Part shown: positions 1-37,943 of the stretch, piece by piece
Position numbering within the stretch: the first letter of the stretch is position 1
Layout of the letters: each line of letters begins with the position of its first letter
NCBI RefSeq assembly: GCF_958295425.1
Contig: NC_081146.1
Coordinates: forward strand, 6,449,649 to 6,513,648
Source of the DNA: Solea solea
Taxonomy: Eukaryota; Chordata; Actinopteri; Pleuronectiformes; Soleidae
Length of the DNA stretch: 64,000 nt
Direction: 5' to 3'
Notes under the pieces: model-generated
The model's input: the letters and a program-made list of their open reading frames with translations, nothing else
What the model was told of the DNA's origin: nothing
Databases searched by the model: none
Translations under genes and position numbers: made by a program

Positions 1-922
1 CCAATGGGCAGGAGAGACTCTGACAGGCTTGTTTGCTTGTAGCGTATTTTGGGTCTCTGGATCAGAGAACTCATCATCTTACAGCTACAGCTGTCTGAGG
101 CATGCACACCCAATCACACACACGCACATACACACTCACAGCGGCATATTCCCTCTCACACATGTGTGCATATGCGCAGGGAACGACAAGATTAATTGAA
201 TTAAAATGCCGAGCAAATATACCAGTGAGAATCCAACAGCTCTCAAGATAACACAGTTAATCCAGCAGACGCATCTCTGCTGTATCTGTGAAAGCAGTTC
301 AAATGTGGGTACACAGATAAACTTGGTAATTGATTCAAAACATACCATACGACACCACACTGTGCTGACACAAATGCTAAAAAAGAAAAAGGTGTGAATT
401 CTGTCATTTTGGACTAAATGGAGACATTTGTTGTCAATTAGAAAGTTAATTGGGACATTGACTGAGTCAATTTGTCATGTGGTTTTAAGGCTGCTTAATT
501 AGACAGAGAAATGTCCAACTGTGTGCTCCACAATGTCCTCCTGCAAAAATGGTGGTTGTTCATTTTAATTGAAGGTGACCACCAATCTGCCAGCATTGTA
601 CCAATGCCAGACATATAATTAGAGGAAAATGTCTTAAAAATCACTTAAAATTCACAGGGAATAATAGCAGAAGGCCACCCACGGGCTGCCCTGCTGCAGT
701 CCTTGAGTACTTATCTCAAAATAAATCAGATTAGCCTGAGACAGATTGTACTTCTACAACTGAATTAGTTATTTAACTCAAATTATTTTACATTTCGTGA
801 TTTTAAATTTCCACGCTTTTCCTCTGATTGCAGCTCCGTCTGTTGGCCGGCTTTGCGCTGCCATGAAAAGGAAGCAGGTTTCACATGTGTGTGTTGTTTT
901 TTGTGTTTTTTTTTGCTTTCAG
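1..922 (+). other. grik5: grik5 intron (upstream part cut by window edge)
   Basis: No exon, RNA gene or full transposon is visible. The stretch is AT-rich with short CA runs near 113-140 and a pyrimidine tract (T-rich, 895-920) that serves the acceptor at 921-922. The preceding exon must end in a single A to complete the Met codon at 923. Confidence 0.7.
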
Positions 923-27627
<26,705 letters not shown>

Positions 27628-27827
27628 NNNNNNNNNNNNNNNNNNNNNNNNNNNNNNNNNNNNNNNNNNNNNNNNNNNNNNNNNNNNNNNNNNNNNNNNN
27701 NNNNNNNNNNNNNNNNNNNNNNNNNNNNNNNNNNNNNNNNNNNNNNNNNNNNNNNNNNNNNNNNNNNNNNNNNNNNNNNNNNNNNNNNNNNNNNNNNNNN
27801 NNNNNNNNNNNNNNNNNNNNNNNNNNN
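27628..27827. other. Assembly gap of exactly 200 N
   Basis: A run of 200 undetermined bases. The round number suggests a placeholder for an unknown length. The 3' end of the grik5 coding sequence and its stop codon should lie here. Just after it, ATTAAA at 27842-27847 could be part of the grik5 3' end, but no coding sequence resumes after the gap. Confidence 0.97.
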
Positions 27828-27981
27828 GTACATGCAATGTTATTAAAGTTCACCTTTGATAGACGGCGTCCTTAATCTAACCAATGTAATGAATGTAATG
27901 ACCCAAAAGAATCTGAACTCCCGTTTTAAAGGTGACTATGCCGCGGCCATGTGGAGATTTCTTTTTACAAACGTGTCCACT

Positions 27982-28496
27982 CAGGGCCGTTTCTACCTTT
28001 GTGGGGGCCTGGATAAGATGCTGTTTGGGGCCCATTAGATGATCCACAATCTATGACACAGGCTACAGTCATGATCACCTCTCATATTAAAATGAAACAT
28101 CTTAAGTTGAGCCACTCATGCAAGTTAAACTGATAGAAAATGATAATACAAGGAAAACAACAATGCTCTATTTGTTGAGTGTTGAGTGTTTTTAAAAAAT
28201 GTTTACTCACTAAAATTTTGAAAAGCAAGAACACAACTCTAATTCTCACAAACCCAAAACAATAACAAATAAATACCAGCCACAGCTTATCATTGCAGCT
28301 TATTTAATTTATATCCCACATTTATTTATTTTTTAAGCATAGAAGGGATTTAATAAACACGCGAGACAGCTACAGATAAAGACAGAGCATTTTAATTCTC
28401 CTCAGATGAGGCTGAACATGTAGCTTTGGGGCCCCCTGGTGGCTTGGGGGGCCAAGGAATTTGCATAGTCCACATACAGCAAGAAACGGCTATGTG
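27982..28496. mobile_element. hAT-like MITE with probable 8-bp target site duplication
   Basis: The left end is CAGGGCCGTTTCTAC; the right end read from the other strand is CATAGCCGTTTCTTG, so the terminal inverted repeats share GCCGTTTCT. Sub-terminal runs GGGGGCCTGG and GGGGCCCCCTGG are also mirror-like. Flanks TGTCCACT and TGTCTGCT match at 6 of 8 positions, as expected for an old hAT insertion. CAGGG termini and 8-bp duplications are typical for the hAT superfamily. There is no transposase frame inside. Confidence 0.65.
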
Positions 28497-28499
28497 TCT

Positions 28500-28660
28500 G
28501 CTCATATGTGCTGAACTTTAGCGTTTATTTTCCTCTAAATTGGAACATATTGCCCAAAATTAAATGTTCTATTGAAGAAGATCTGAAACAAGTAACTAAG
28601 ACCAAATGAGAACTTCTCATTTGATTGATGACACTAAAACATGAGAAGAAGACTCAGTCG
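28500..28660. repeat. Diverged relative of the dispersed repeat at 1968 and 29218
   Basis: Shares ATGTGCTGAACTTTAG... CCTCTAAATTGGAACA and TTGAAGAAGATCTG blocks with 29218-29300, but is more decayed. Confidence 0.4.
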
Positions 28661-28675
28661 CCAGTAGACTTAATA

Positions 28676-28676
28676 C

Positions 28677-28728
<52 letters not shown>
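28676..28728. repeat. AT microsatellite
   Basis: About 26 AT units with one interruption (ATGTAT at 28693). Confidence 0.97.
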
Positions 28729-28731
<3 letters not shown>

Positions 28732-29217
28732 GAAATATTATGAAATATTGCCTCTTTATTTTCTCTGTAGTCAGTGCTGGAGTTTATCCCTGTGTACAAC
28801 TGACCAAGAGATAACTGAAATGAAGAAACACTTTTATAAACAGGCCAATCATAGAAATATTTTTGGACTAAAGATTTAAAACAAAACAATAAATCCAGTC
28901 CAGTCGATGTTTCTGTAGATTTCTATTTAAACAGTTCTTTTTGCAAACAGCTAAGTAGCCCCCTGCTGGCTAGTCAATATTATATATTCGTACTTCCAGG
29001 TTGTCTTCAGCCAGGAAACTGGAAGACTACGTTCACTTGTCATTAATACAATAACTTGCTGGGTGACATTATTAGGCTATAATATACTATATTCAAGGAT
29101 AAATGTTGCGATGTCATGCAACCATAGTGTAAGTTAATTCCCTCGTGCAGTGCAGTTGTTTAGAGGTCATGTGGACTGGTCACGACATCACAGAATCAAT
29201 CACGCTGGTGTCCGTTC

Positions 29218-29405
29218 ACATGTGCCGCACTTTCCTCTAAATGGAAACACAACTTACAAATGTGACATCATGTGCTGTTGAAGAAGACCCGACACCAGTG
29301 ATTGAGATCATAAACTCCAAAAGAAAAATGTTTACTGATGATATAAATCAAGTTAGAAGTGGAGGCTCATTTCCCCTTTGACATCCATTTAAACAGAGTT
29401 CTTTT
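29218..29405 (+). repeat. Dispersed repeat, copy B (first copy at 1968-2155)
   Basis: Begins TGTGCCGCACTTTCCTCTAA, has GTTGAAGAAGACCC, AAAATGTTTACTGATGATAT and GGAGGCTCATTTCCC in the same order and spacing as copy A. No coding capacity. Confidence 0.6.
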
Positions 29406-31334
29406 TGCAAAATGGCAGAGTGGACCCCAGTGGCTATTAAATATATTTTCATTTCCATTTTGGCTTCAGGAGCAATCTGTAAGACTACTTCTATTTATTA
29501 TATATGGTCTATGGAGTGGACATGGACACCAGCAGCAGGACGTGACTCGTATTTGCTTTAAAAACCCATTTCAAGTGCTTTTTTTTTTTTACTGCTGAAT
29601 GTGGCTGAGATGTAGTTGAAATGCTCCGTATTCCTCCTCCAAATGATTAAAAGAGAAAACAGAGCAGTCATGAGATAATTCATGTTGAAATAAACACATC
29701 AGTATTGAATTTTGGACATGTCTCTGATCTGTTTTTGGTCAAATAAATGATCACTTCAGAGGATAAATGTGTTTATGTGTTTGTAATGGAAGTGCAAACA
29801 CCAGACGGCACACATTTGAAATGTGAGAGCGTCGCACGCTCTGCCTCCGTGTAAAGCGAGAGCAGCTGACATGGTCTGTATCAGCAGCACTAAGTCACTC
29901 CTGCAGCAGTCGTCCTTCGTAATATCTGCATCTGCTCTGCCTGTTCTGGCAGAAGAAGCACAATTACCACCGGCGCTTTCTGCAGTGATGCTACGTGACA
30001 CTCATTTAAGTTCACAGTGTCGATATAACCCCAATAAATTCAGACACATTTATGGGGTACGATGCATGTAGATAAATTTTGATGGTAGTTTAAGTGGCCA
30101 AAGAGAGGGAAATACAAGGTAACAGCATTTAAATCTATAGTTACAGGTGTAGAGGAAAATAGGCAATAGGCTCTTTAGGATCCTTCTTATTTTAAAGATG
30201 GTCTGCACTCCATGTTCAAATGTGCCGTGGAGTGCTTTACACAAGGTTGTCCATTCAAACGGAACCTGTGGAAAGTTACAATGGTGCACAGCTGCAGCCC
30301 TGCACCTCTAATTTCTACATCTTTAATTATGAAAGTCTGTTCTGCATCTCCTTCTGAGGAGAATATTCATGACAAACAGGATGGTAATTCTTTTTTTTCT
30401 GCTTGCAGAAGAGTCCACTGAATTCGATTAATAATGGCATTTTCTGCTCCCTGGATAAATCGGCATGGCAGACTGACATCATGCCGGAGGTATCCAGTCA
30501 CTTCAGGCCAGAAACTGATTCGTTGTGCCTCCAGAGCTGTCAAAAATAAGGTGATAAGGTGGCAGAAGGAGGTAGGGACTGGAAAAATATAGGATATATG
30601 AAATTCATACAACTTTGCCTCTGTTATTGTTTTAAAAAGTTACACCGAGATTAACTTCTTGTTGTTGTTTGTGAGAATAATACTAGAATTGACTTTCGTT
30701 GTCTGTGACGGGTGCATCTAAAACTATCTGTTCACTACCATACTTTACCGTCCTTATTTCACGTCCACATAACATAGGTGACCAACTGCACAGCTGCAGT
30801 CATACATACACCTGTGGTTCATTATTGTAAACCATAATAACACCAACGAGCTTCACGTTTTAAGTATAAAAATCTAAATATCTTTCGAAAATAACAAATG
30901 TTTTCATGTGAAATCATGCAACAGTTTTAAAATGTGGTCTCTTTAATCCATTCATAAACCTCTTAACTCTAATCCACATCATTTGTTCATAGGACTTTGT
31001 CCTCAGGGACAAGTTCTCGTCCTCCAGTGCTGCTGTGACCTCCAGTGAAACAGTGTCCTCATGTGGGCGAATAATGACAATGCAGAGAGAGAGAGAGAGA
31101 GACACACACATTTCCCTCTGTGCTGCACACACTCACAATCTCCAGTCCACTGACACACATGGATAATGCTGCATTCCATGTTTGCAGACAATAATATTGT
31201 GTGCTGTGTGTCTGTGGTCAGTGTTTTTGGAGTGAACTGAGTGAACGGGTCACATTCAAACGTGTTTATAACATGCAGACAAAGCCTAAGAAGCTTTCCT
31301 TGCTCAAACTGGCTTTATTTTCAATTGCACTAAT

Positions 31335-31510
31335 TAAAGGAATACTTCACTGATTTGCATTTAGCTTTGTATTACTAGAGTAGGGGTAGTATTTTTGTAA
31401 AATGCTGCTTCCCAACCTCAGTTTCCCCTGAGTTGAGAAATATCTTCATTCTTCTCTGTGTTACGTGCCCACCAGTGACACCTGGTCCTGTTAGGGTTAG
31501 TGCGGAATTA
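31335..31510 (+). repeat. Probable interspersed element fragment
   Basis: AAAGGAATACTTCACTGATT, GCTTTGTATTACTAGAGTAG and CCCAACCTCAGTTTCCCCTG form a conserved block order that I recall from teleost repeats. There are no terminal repeats and no ORF. Family not assigned. Confidence 0.4.
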
Positions 31511-33092
31511 GTGCCACAGTTTCAAGCCTCGGACCAAGTGTCAGTGGTCATTGTGGGTGTTGATGTTTTTCTAGCAAGCATTTCTGGGTCTCTACAGCAG
31601 ACTGATTATTATTCTGATGAGTTGTCTGTCTGTCACTTATTCAGAGTAACATGTGACCCGGGTTCATCTACCTGACCCAGTCAGAGTCTCTTGTCAATGT
31701 TTCACCTGAGTCCGTACGTGCTGTGCCTCTGTTGCTTCCTGTCCGGTTTCACTCGAGCAGAACCCCAGTCTGCACAATCCAAGTGAAAACCACGGACAGT
31801 GTGTTTGCATTAGAATATTATCTTAACAAGGAGCACAGCAGGAAGAAGTCTTTGGCTGAATCACACAATCTGTGACATTTTAGGTTGAGGAGAGATTTAA
31901 ATCAAGCCTCCAAAATGACCATTTAGTTGATGAAAGGCCTCTCTGACACACTTTAACACAAATAAAACATTGTAATCATTGCAATGTCTGCAGTTATTAC
32001 GGGGATGTCGCATTGCTCTCCCTTCATTTTTCCTTTTGTCACTCGTCACAGGAATGTGCTGTCGTCTGTGTGAGATGTGGAGCTTGTTCTTCAAATGTGT
32101 CGCTAAATAAAATGTTTACCTCAGGCAGAAATTAAATTAACACATATTTACACAGATAAAGAGCCTGATGTCTCTCAGGGTAAAAGTTCTCTGGCGTTAT
32201 AGTCGTTCTCATGCAGAATGCTGTGCCCCACCCATCAAACTACATCCTGATGACCTTTAACCTTATAAGAATTGAATCAGAATGATTGTGTGAACACACC
32301 TCTCTTCTAATCGTAAAGTGATTTGCCTAAACTGAAAAGAACAGTTTAAATGACAAGATCAAAAGTCCAAACACAAGATTCATGTAAAAACGGTGCTAAA
32401 TACATCAAGGCTGCTTAGTATCTGGATTGCTACCAAGATCTAATCAATTCTTTCTTGGAATATGACCTGAACCCTTCTAAAGCTGTCATTTACTGCTCAC
32501 AGTCACATGGTCAGAGATGATATGTTCTTAAGCTTCATTAAAGTCCCATTGTTTTTATATTAAACTCCATATTGCTTGGTGCACGAGGAACTGGCAGTTA
32601 AGTTGTAAAGTTTTATAATGCATTCATCTGTATTATAACAGGCCCTCATCACAATGAATTAGATGTGTAGGAGAAGCAAAGTGAAGCCAGAGTAAAACTA
32701 ACGGCCTGCAACAAAACAAAAGACAGTAAAGAAGTCACAGTTTGGTCTCATTGTCTTTATTCAGCGATGGTAATGAGATCTCAGTCACCGTCCACCGCTG
32801 AGGCCTGATGTCCCTGCCGTGTTCTTGTCCCACTGTGATTGCGTCGTTGTCTTTTATTCTTGTTCGTGTTTGTCTTTTAAGTCAGTCTGTTCATTCCTCT
32901 GCCCGCTCTGCTGCTCCTCAGGGGATGTGTGTGAAGTTTTGATTGGCCTCAGCGAGGCTCTCCTTCAGTGTATGAGCTCAGTTCTCTTCCTCCCCTCCCC
33001 CACTCTCCCTTGCCTTACCTGGCCGTGTGTGCTGCTCAGACACACCCGACTGCTCCATATCAACCAATCGCTGCTCCCAGTGACACAAACCA

Positions 33093-33108
33093 AGGAAGTG
33101 TACTTCCT
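33093..33108. promoter_or_regulatory. Palindromic pair of ETS-type sites
   Basis: AGGAAGT, spacer GT, ACTTCCT: two GGAA cores in inverted orientation two bases apart. A CCAAT box (ACCAATCG) is 30 bp upstream at 33062. ETS proteins are known to bind such GGAA/TTCC palindromes cooperatively. The position, about 450 bp before the RhoGEF leader exon, fits a promoter-proximal element, but no transcript data are available. Confidence 0.45.
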
Positions 33109-33539
33109 GTGTTTCGTCAGAGAAGACAGAGGCTGAAGAAGGCAGAGAGTCGTGCTCTTTTATTGTCAGGGGGTCCACACACGCAGCACTGTTGGCCGTA
33201 GAGGGGTAGGAAAAACACTTAAGCTGTGCTTTCAACAGACTTTAGTTTGATTTATGGGAGATCTTCAGGTTCAGCCAGAGTGACTGAGGAGAGCGAGCAA
33301 GGAGGAGGGGAAAGAAAAGTGTCAATCTGTTGAGACTTGTTTGGGAATTTGTAGTAGGGGAGGTGGGGAGAGACAGAGCCAGCAAGAGGGAGAAGCAAGG
33401 AGAGCTCAGGCGTAAACATGAAGCTTTTTCTCAGGAGTTAAATAACAACAGCAAAGCAGGGATTTTCTGGTTTATTTCAAAGGGGGAAGCTGTTTGTCGT
33501 GACATCCAGATAATGTGAATACTTGGAGTGAATTCTTAA

Positions 33540-33618
33540 AGTGTTTTGCAATCCAATGCTTTTGAGCTGAGCTGGACTGGAGGGGGGAGACTGGATCTCC
33601 CCAGGACACCATATTCAG
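33540..33618 (+). other. Probable 5' untranslated leader exon of the RhoGEF gene
   Basis: A good donor (ATATTCAG/GTAAATG) ends at 33618. It pairs with the acceptor CGTCCAG at 34186-34193, which opens the exon holding the start codon at 34214. The 5' limit is a guess. No in-frame upstream start is needed. Confidence 0.4.
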
Positions 33619-34213
33619 GTAAATGTCTTCACTATTTCTCAGTAATTCTTCTGTAGATCACTCCTGGTGTGCACACAGGTTGAGATCGAGCTTACTTGTA
33701 GTTTACATGTTACATGCCATGCCTATGTGTCACAGGGCCCTGCTTTTCTCAAACACTTCTCTTGGTATGCTGTGCTTTTGCAGGTCTATGTTGCATTCTT
33801 AGAGAACTGTAAGAGGGTGTCATCTTCTCTGCAGCCTGCTTTTCCAACTGTTCTGTAGAGTCTCTGTACTGCTAGATTTAGGCCTTACTTGTCACATGGC
33901 TGTTAGCTTGGAATTAGCTTTGGCCATTTAATATGTTTGACAAATGAATATACCAAAGCAACCGAGAAAGTGAAAGCTCATGTGTTGTTGCAAACATTTA
34001 AAACTTTACAAAGGTTGCAGCAACAGTAGACCGTCATTTTCAGCTGTGTGAAATTGAATGTGATTTAATGATAGTTTGTTGACCCCTCTGATTTTATTAT
34101 ATTTAATTCTGTCTGTAAATCAATGATTTGTTCGTTGGAAATGACTTTTTTCTGATTTCATTTCCAAACTGACCAGTGTTTATTGTCGTCCAGGTTCTCC
34201 ACATTCTGGTACG

Positions 34214-37200
34214 ATGGGGACCAAAAGGCCCAGCTGCACCCTCTTTGTCGCTTCATCTAACATAAACATGTCTGACCGCAAGCTTCAGCCAGGTGGAAAA
34301 ATCTCCAGGGATCCAAGTCCCAGGCCAGCGATGACTGCGCAGTTGGAGCGAGACAGAGACGGCAACCGAGACGAAGACAGGAGGCGGGACACAGATGTGG
34401 GGAAAAACCGAGACAAAGCTCGATACAAAGATACTGAACCACGGGAGAGACACCGTGAAAGAGTCCCTGCATCCACGATGAGAGAGGGCGAGAGAGACTG
34501 GAGGGAGAGGGAAAGGAGGCAAGAAGACGACAGAAGTGGAAATGGGCGGACAATGTCAAATGTAAATAGGGGCATGCTGAGAGAAATGGAAAGGGTCATG
34601 AAGAAAGGCGACACATTTCCCAAAATGAGACAAAGCAGCAAGGAACGCGACAGAAGGATGATGTCCAACACTGAGATTGATGATGAAATAAGAGAGAGTC
34701 GGCAGAGAGACAAGCCGAGGAGAATGGAGATAGATGAGAGGACATGGCAGAGGGAGAGGTACGAAGAGAGAGAGAGACACGGATTCAGAAGCAGGGCAAA
34801 GGAAGAGGGGAAGAGAAGTGTAGCGAGACCTGTAGAGGATGAGGAACTAAGAAAGAGGGACGGATATCAGCAATCTGATGGTGCTTTTCAAGACCGGGGG
34901 AGAGAAGCGGGTGACTCATGGGACAGAAGAGAAAGAGAAAGAGATACAGCAAGAAAAGGAGATAAGTCGAGACCTAACATGAGCGACAGGGAGGCACAAA
35001 GAGACAGAGATCTCTACTCAAATAGGAAGGAGAGGGAAGCAGCACAGAGAAGAGAGGGAAAGCGAGACACCAGAAGTGAAGGAGACAGTGATGAGAGAGA
35101 GCTGAGGAAGGAAAAGGTGAGGGACAGAGAGAGAGAGGAGTTGATACATCAACACAGCAGGAGTGAGGGAGAAAATACGGGCAGACGGGTGAGGGACAGA
35201 GATGGAAATGGGCAGAGATCCAGAGAAGGGGACAGGCCCAGAGACAGAGAAAGAGACAGAGAAAGAGACGGGGACACATCCAAGAGGAGGGGAGTTGAGA
35301 AAGACAGGGAGAGGGACAGAGAGGAGGACAGATCCAGAATGAGAGAAAAAGATCGAGTGAGGTCCAGGGACAGAGGGTGGACAAATGAGAGGAGAGACGA
35401 TGACAGATACAGAGAGTACGAGCAGAGGGACAAGGAAAGGAGGGAAAGAGGGGCCAATTCGAGGGGGGATGATACAAAAGGCAGAAGCAGTAGATCCCCA
35501 AGCAACATGACTTCCAGGGCGCCACCACGATCTCAGAGCAGCGGAGAGTTGAGCAGCGACATGGACAGTGAGACAAGATATAGAAGGGGAAGAGACGGTT
35601 ATGAAGAGAGGGAATCAGGGAGAGAGGGCACCGCTGAGAGTGAAAGAGGCGCTGAAGAGTCCAGAGATCCACGCAGAGCTGCTGAGAGAGAGAAACAGAG
35701 GGAGCAAATAAGAAATGAAAGAGAAGAGAAAGGCCGAGGACAAATAACAGGCAGTGTACCAGAGCAGAGGAGGATGTGGTTAGAGCCGCAGAGGGGTAAA
35801 AATGGTGAAGAGGATTTTGCAAACAGAGAGAGACACACAAGGCAGAAAGAGAGGAGGAGAGAGGAAGAGGGGAGTATGGTGTCACAGGCAGAGAGGGGCA
35901 GAGAGGTGCAACAAGTAAAAGAGGAACCAGATGAGAGGTGCGCAGACTACAGCAGTTACAGAAAAAGACACGCAGGGAGAAATGAGTACAGGACAGACAT
36001 GGACAAGGAGACGGAGGGTGTAAGTGTAGATGGAGACGAGGCCTGGAGAGAAACTGATAAGGGAGGAGCAGACTATCTGTCTGACAGCAGTAGTGGGATG
36101 GAGAGAGGCTGGCAGAGGGATACAGAGGGAGAGAACACTGATAACACAGAGGAGAGTGGCCGGGAGGAAGAGGGTGGGACCAATTATTTGGCCTGCTCTG
36201 AGAAAGGAAGTGAAACAGTGAGGAAGCAAGAGAGGGACAGTATGCTGTCAGTAGAGGATGGTTTTGTCACTGTGTCCAGCGGCGGAGAGGAGGAGTTTGA
36301 GGACTGTAAGGAATTCTGGGAAGGTGGCTCCTCACCTGTTGGCTGCAAGGGCCGTGATGGAGACAAGGAGAGGGCGGAAGGACGGACAGTGGGGCAGGAG
36401 GAGGAGGAACAGGGGAGGGAGAAGCAGCCAAAGTACGTCTTCTGTGTGATTGGGCAAACCTTACCCCGGTCAAGAGCTGGTGATAAGTCACTGTCTCAGG
36501 CTGATCAGATGGGAGGAGAAAGAAATGAGTCACAATTACAAATGTGTCACAACTACAGCAATGACATTGCACAGCATCCCCAGGATGACCAACGTTCCAC
36601 TGTGAGAGGAAATGATGATTACCTCATCAACAACCAGGACACGGAAGGCAGGAGTGAGCTCAAGGACAAGACACTCGACACAAGCAAAACCACTGAAGAG
36701 GACATGAGATACAGATCGTCTTCAGAGCCTCAAGACCCAGAGGCTGGAGAGGAAATAAAGCGTGAAGTGGAGAACCCCTATGACGAAATAGAGCCATTTA
36801 TCAGCAAAGATGCACAAACTGAAAGACTTCTCATACAGTGGAGAGAGAAAAATAAAGACCGCACAGGAAAAGAAACCACAGATCTGTCCGTGGTCCCAGG
36901 TAATCGTGTTTTTTCTCAGGCCGATTTTGATCAACTTCAACCCATCTTGGATGGGATTAAAACTGGAGAAATGAGTCCAGAGGAGGTGGAGGCCATTCGA
37001 ATTCGACTGAGTGGAGCATGGAGCATGTCTGAGGAGCCCAAGCGACATTCCCAAGCCCCTCACCTCAAATGGGCCAAAAATGTGGTTCGTGAGATCCTGG
37101 GACAATCGGAGGAATTAATTGAGGACGAGACAAATGCAAAGGAAGGAGGAGAGCACGTGGTCGACCAGCCTGAGATGGTGATGAAAGAGCACAAATGGCA

Positions 37201-37943
37201 TGAGGAGGTTTCCGAGCCAGAGCTGGAGGACGGAGAGCCACTGGAATTGGAGGGATTGAGAGGTATGGGACAGAGCCAAGCTGACATGCATGCTGACCAG
37301 TTCATAGCTATGCATGACGACACAACTACACACACTCATGCTGACACACTGTTAGATTCTGAGGCGAAGGAGGAGCACACTCTGGACAAAGAGACCGAGC
37401 CTTCTAGTCCTCTTCAGCTAGAAACGGCACATGTAGAGGTGCATGTCAGTCAGGAGGGAGGGGGTGAGGCTACGGCGTCAGACGATGAAATAGAAGAAGG
37501 GAGTGAGGAAGAAATGAAGATGTTTTTATCTGTGAGCAATACACTTTACAAGCCAAACAGCTGCCCCATCCTTAATTATGAAACAGAATCTGACCTCCTC
37601 GCCCCCTCCAGAGAGGGTAACAGCCAGGAGGAGGAGGAGGGTGACAGTGAAGAGGAAGGACAGGAAGGGGAGTCTGAGGAGGGGGATACTGTAGGAGAGG
37701 TGGTAAAGATGAGCGCAGGAGAAGAAAATGACGTGGACAGCAGAGAGGGAGAGGAGGTGGCAGAAAAGAAAATAGGAGGAACTTTGAAGAGCACGTGCAG
37801 TTTCCGAGATTTGGGTCCCACGGCTCGAATCCGGAGGAGGGGAATCCGTAAGACCACTGAAAGAAGAAATTCAGAGCTTTTGGAAGAGGAAGAAGCTGAA
37901 GGTGTTGGAAGGGATCGCAGAACCAGAATATTCTCTACAACAG
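34214..37943 (+). CDS. arhgef5: RhoGEF first coding exon: mixed-charge N-terminal region
   Basis: One exon of 3730 nt encodes about 1243 residues. Residues about 35-570 consist mainly of R, E, D, K with S, G and few hydrophobics, in runs such as RDRERDRERDGD and RDREEDRSRMREKDRVRSRD. About 600-900 are acidic and Ser/Gly-rich. About 850-960 contains more ordinary sequence (NPYDEIEPFISKD, ADFDQLQPILDGIKTGEMSP). About 1120-1190 is Glu-rich (EEEEGDSEEEGQEGESEEGD). The DNA is almost all purine on the sense strand. No known domain is visible. The donor ACAACAG/GTAAAG at 37943 sets the end; the frame stays open to 38158 by chance. Confidence 0.85.

Larger units (their letters stand above)
27828..33539. 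other. Intergenic region between grik5 and the RhoGEF gene
   Basis: I find no ORF with coding character, no tRNA and no snRNA. The region holds a hAT-like MITE, an AT repeat, diverged dispersed repeats, an interspersed element near 31335-31510 and, at its right end, sequences that may belong to the RhoGEF promoter (CCAAT at 33063, paired ETS sites at 33093). Confidence 0.65.

Noticed and set aside
34974..35885. 303-codon open frame on the minus strand
   Set aside because: It is the mirror of the purine-rich RhoGEF exon (Ser/Leu/Cys/Phe-rich from CT codons), with no splice or domain signal of its own.
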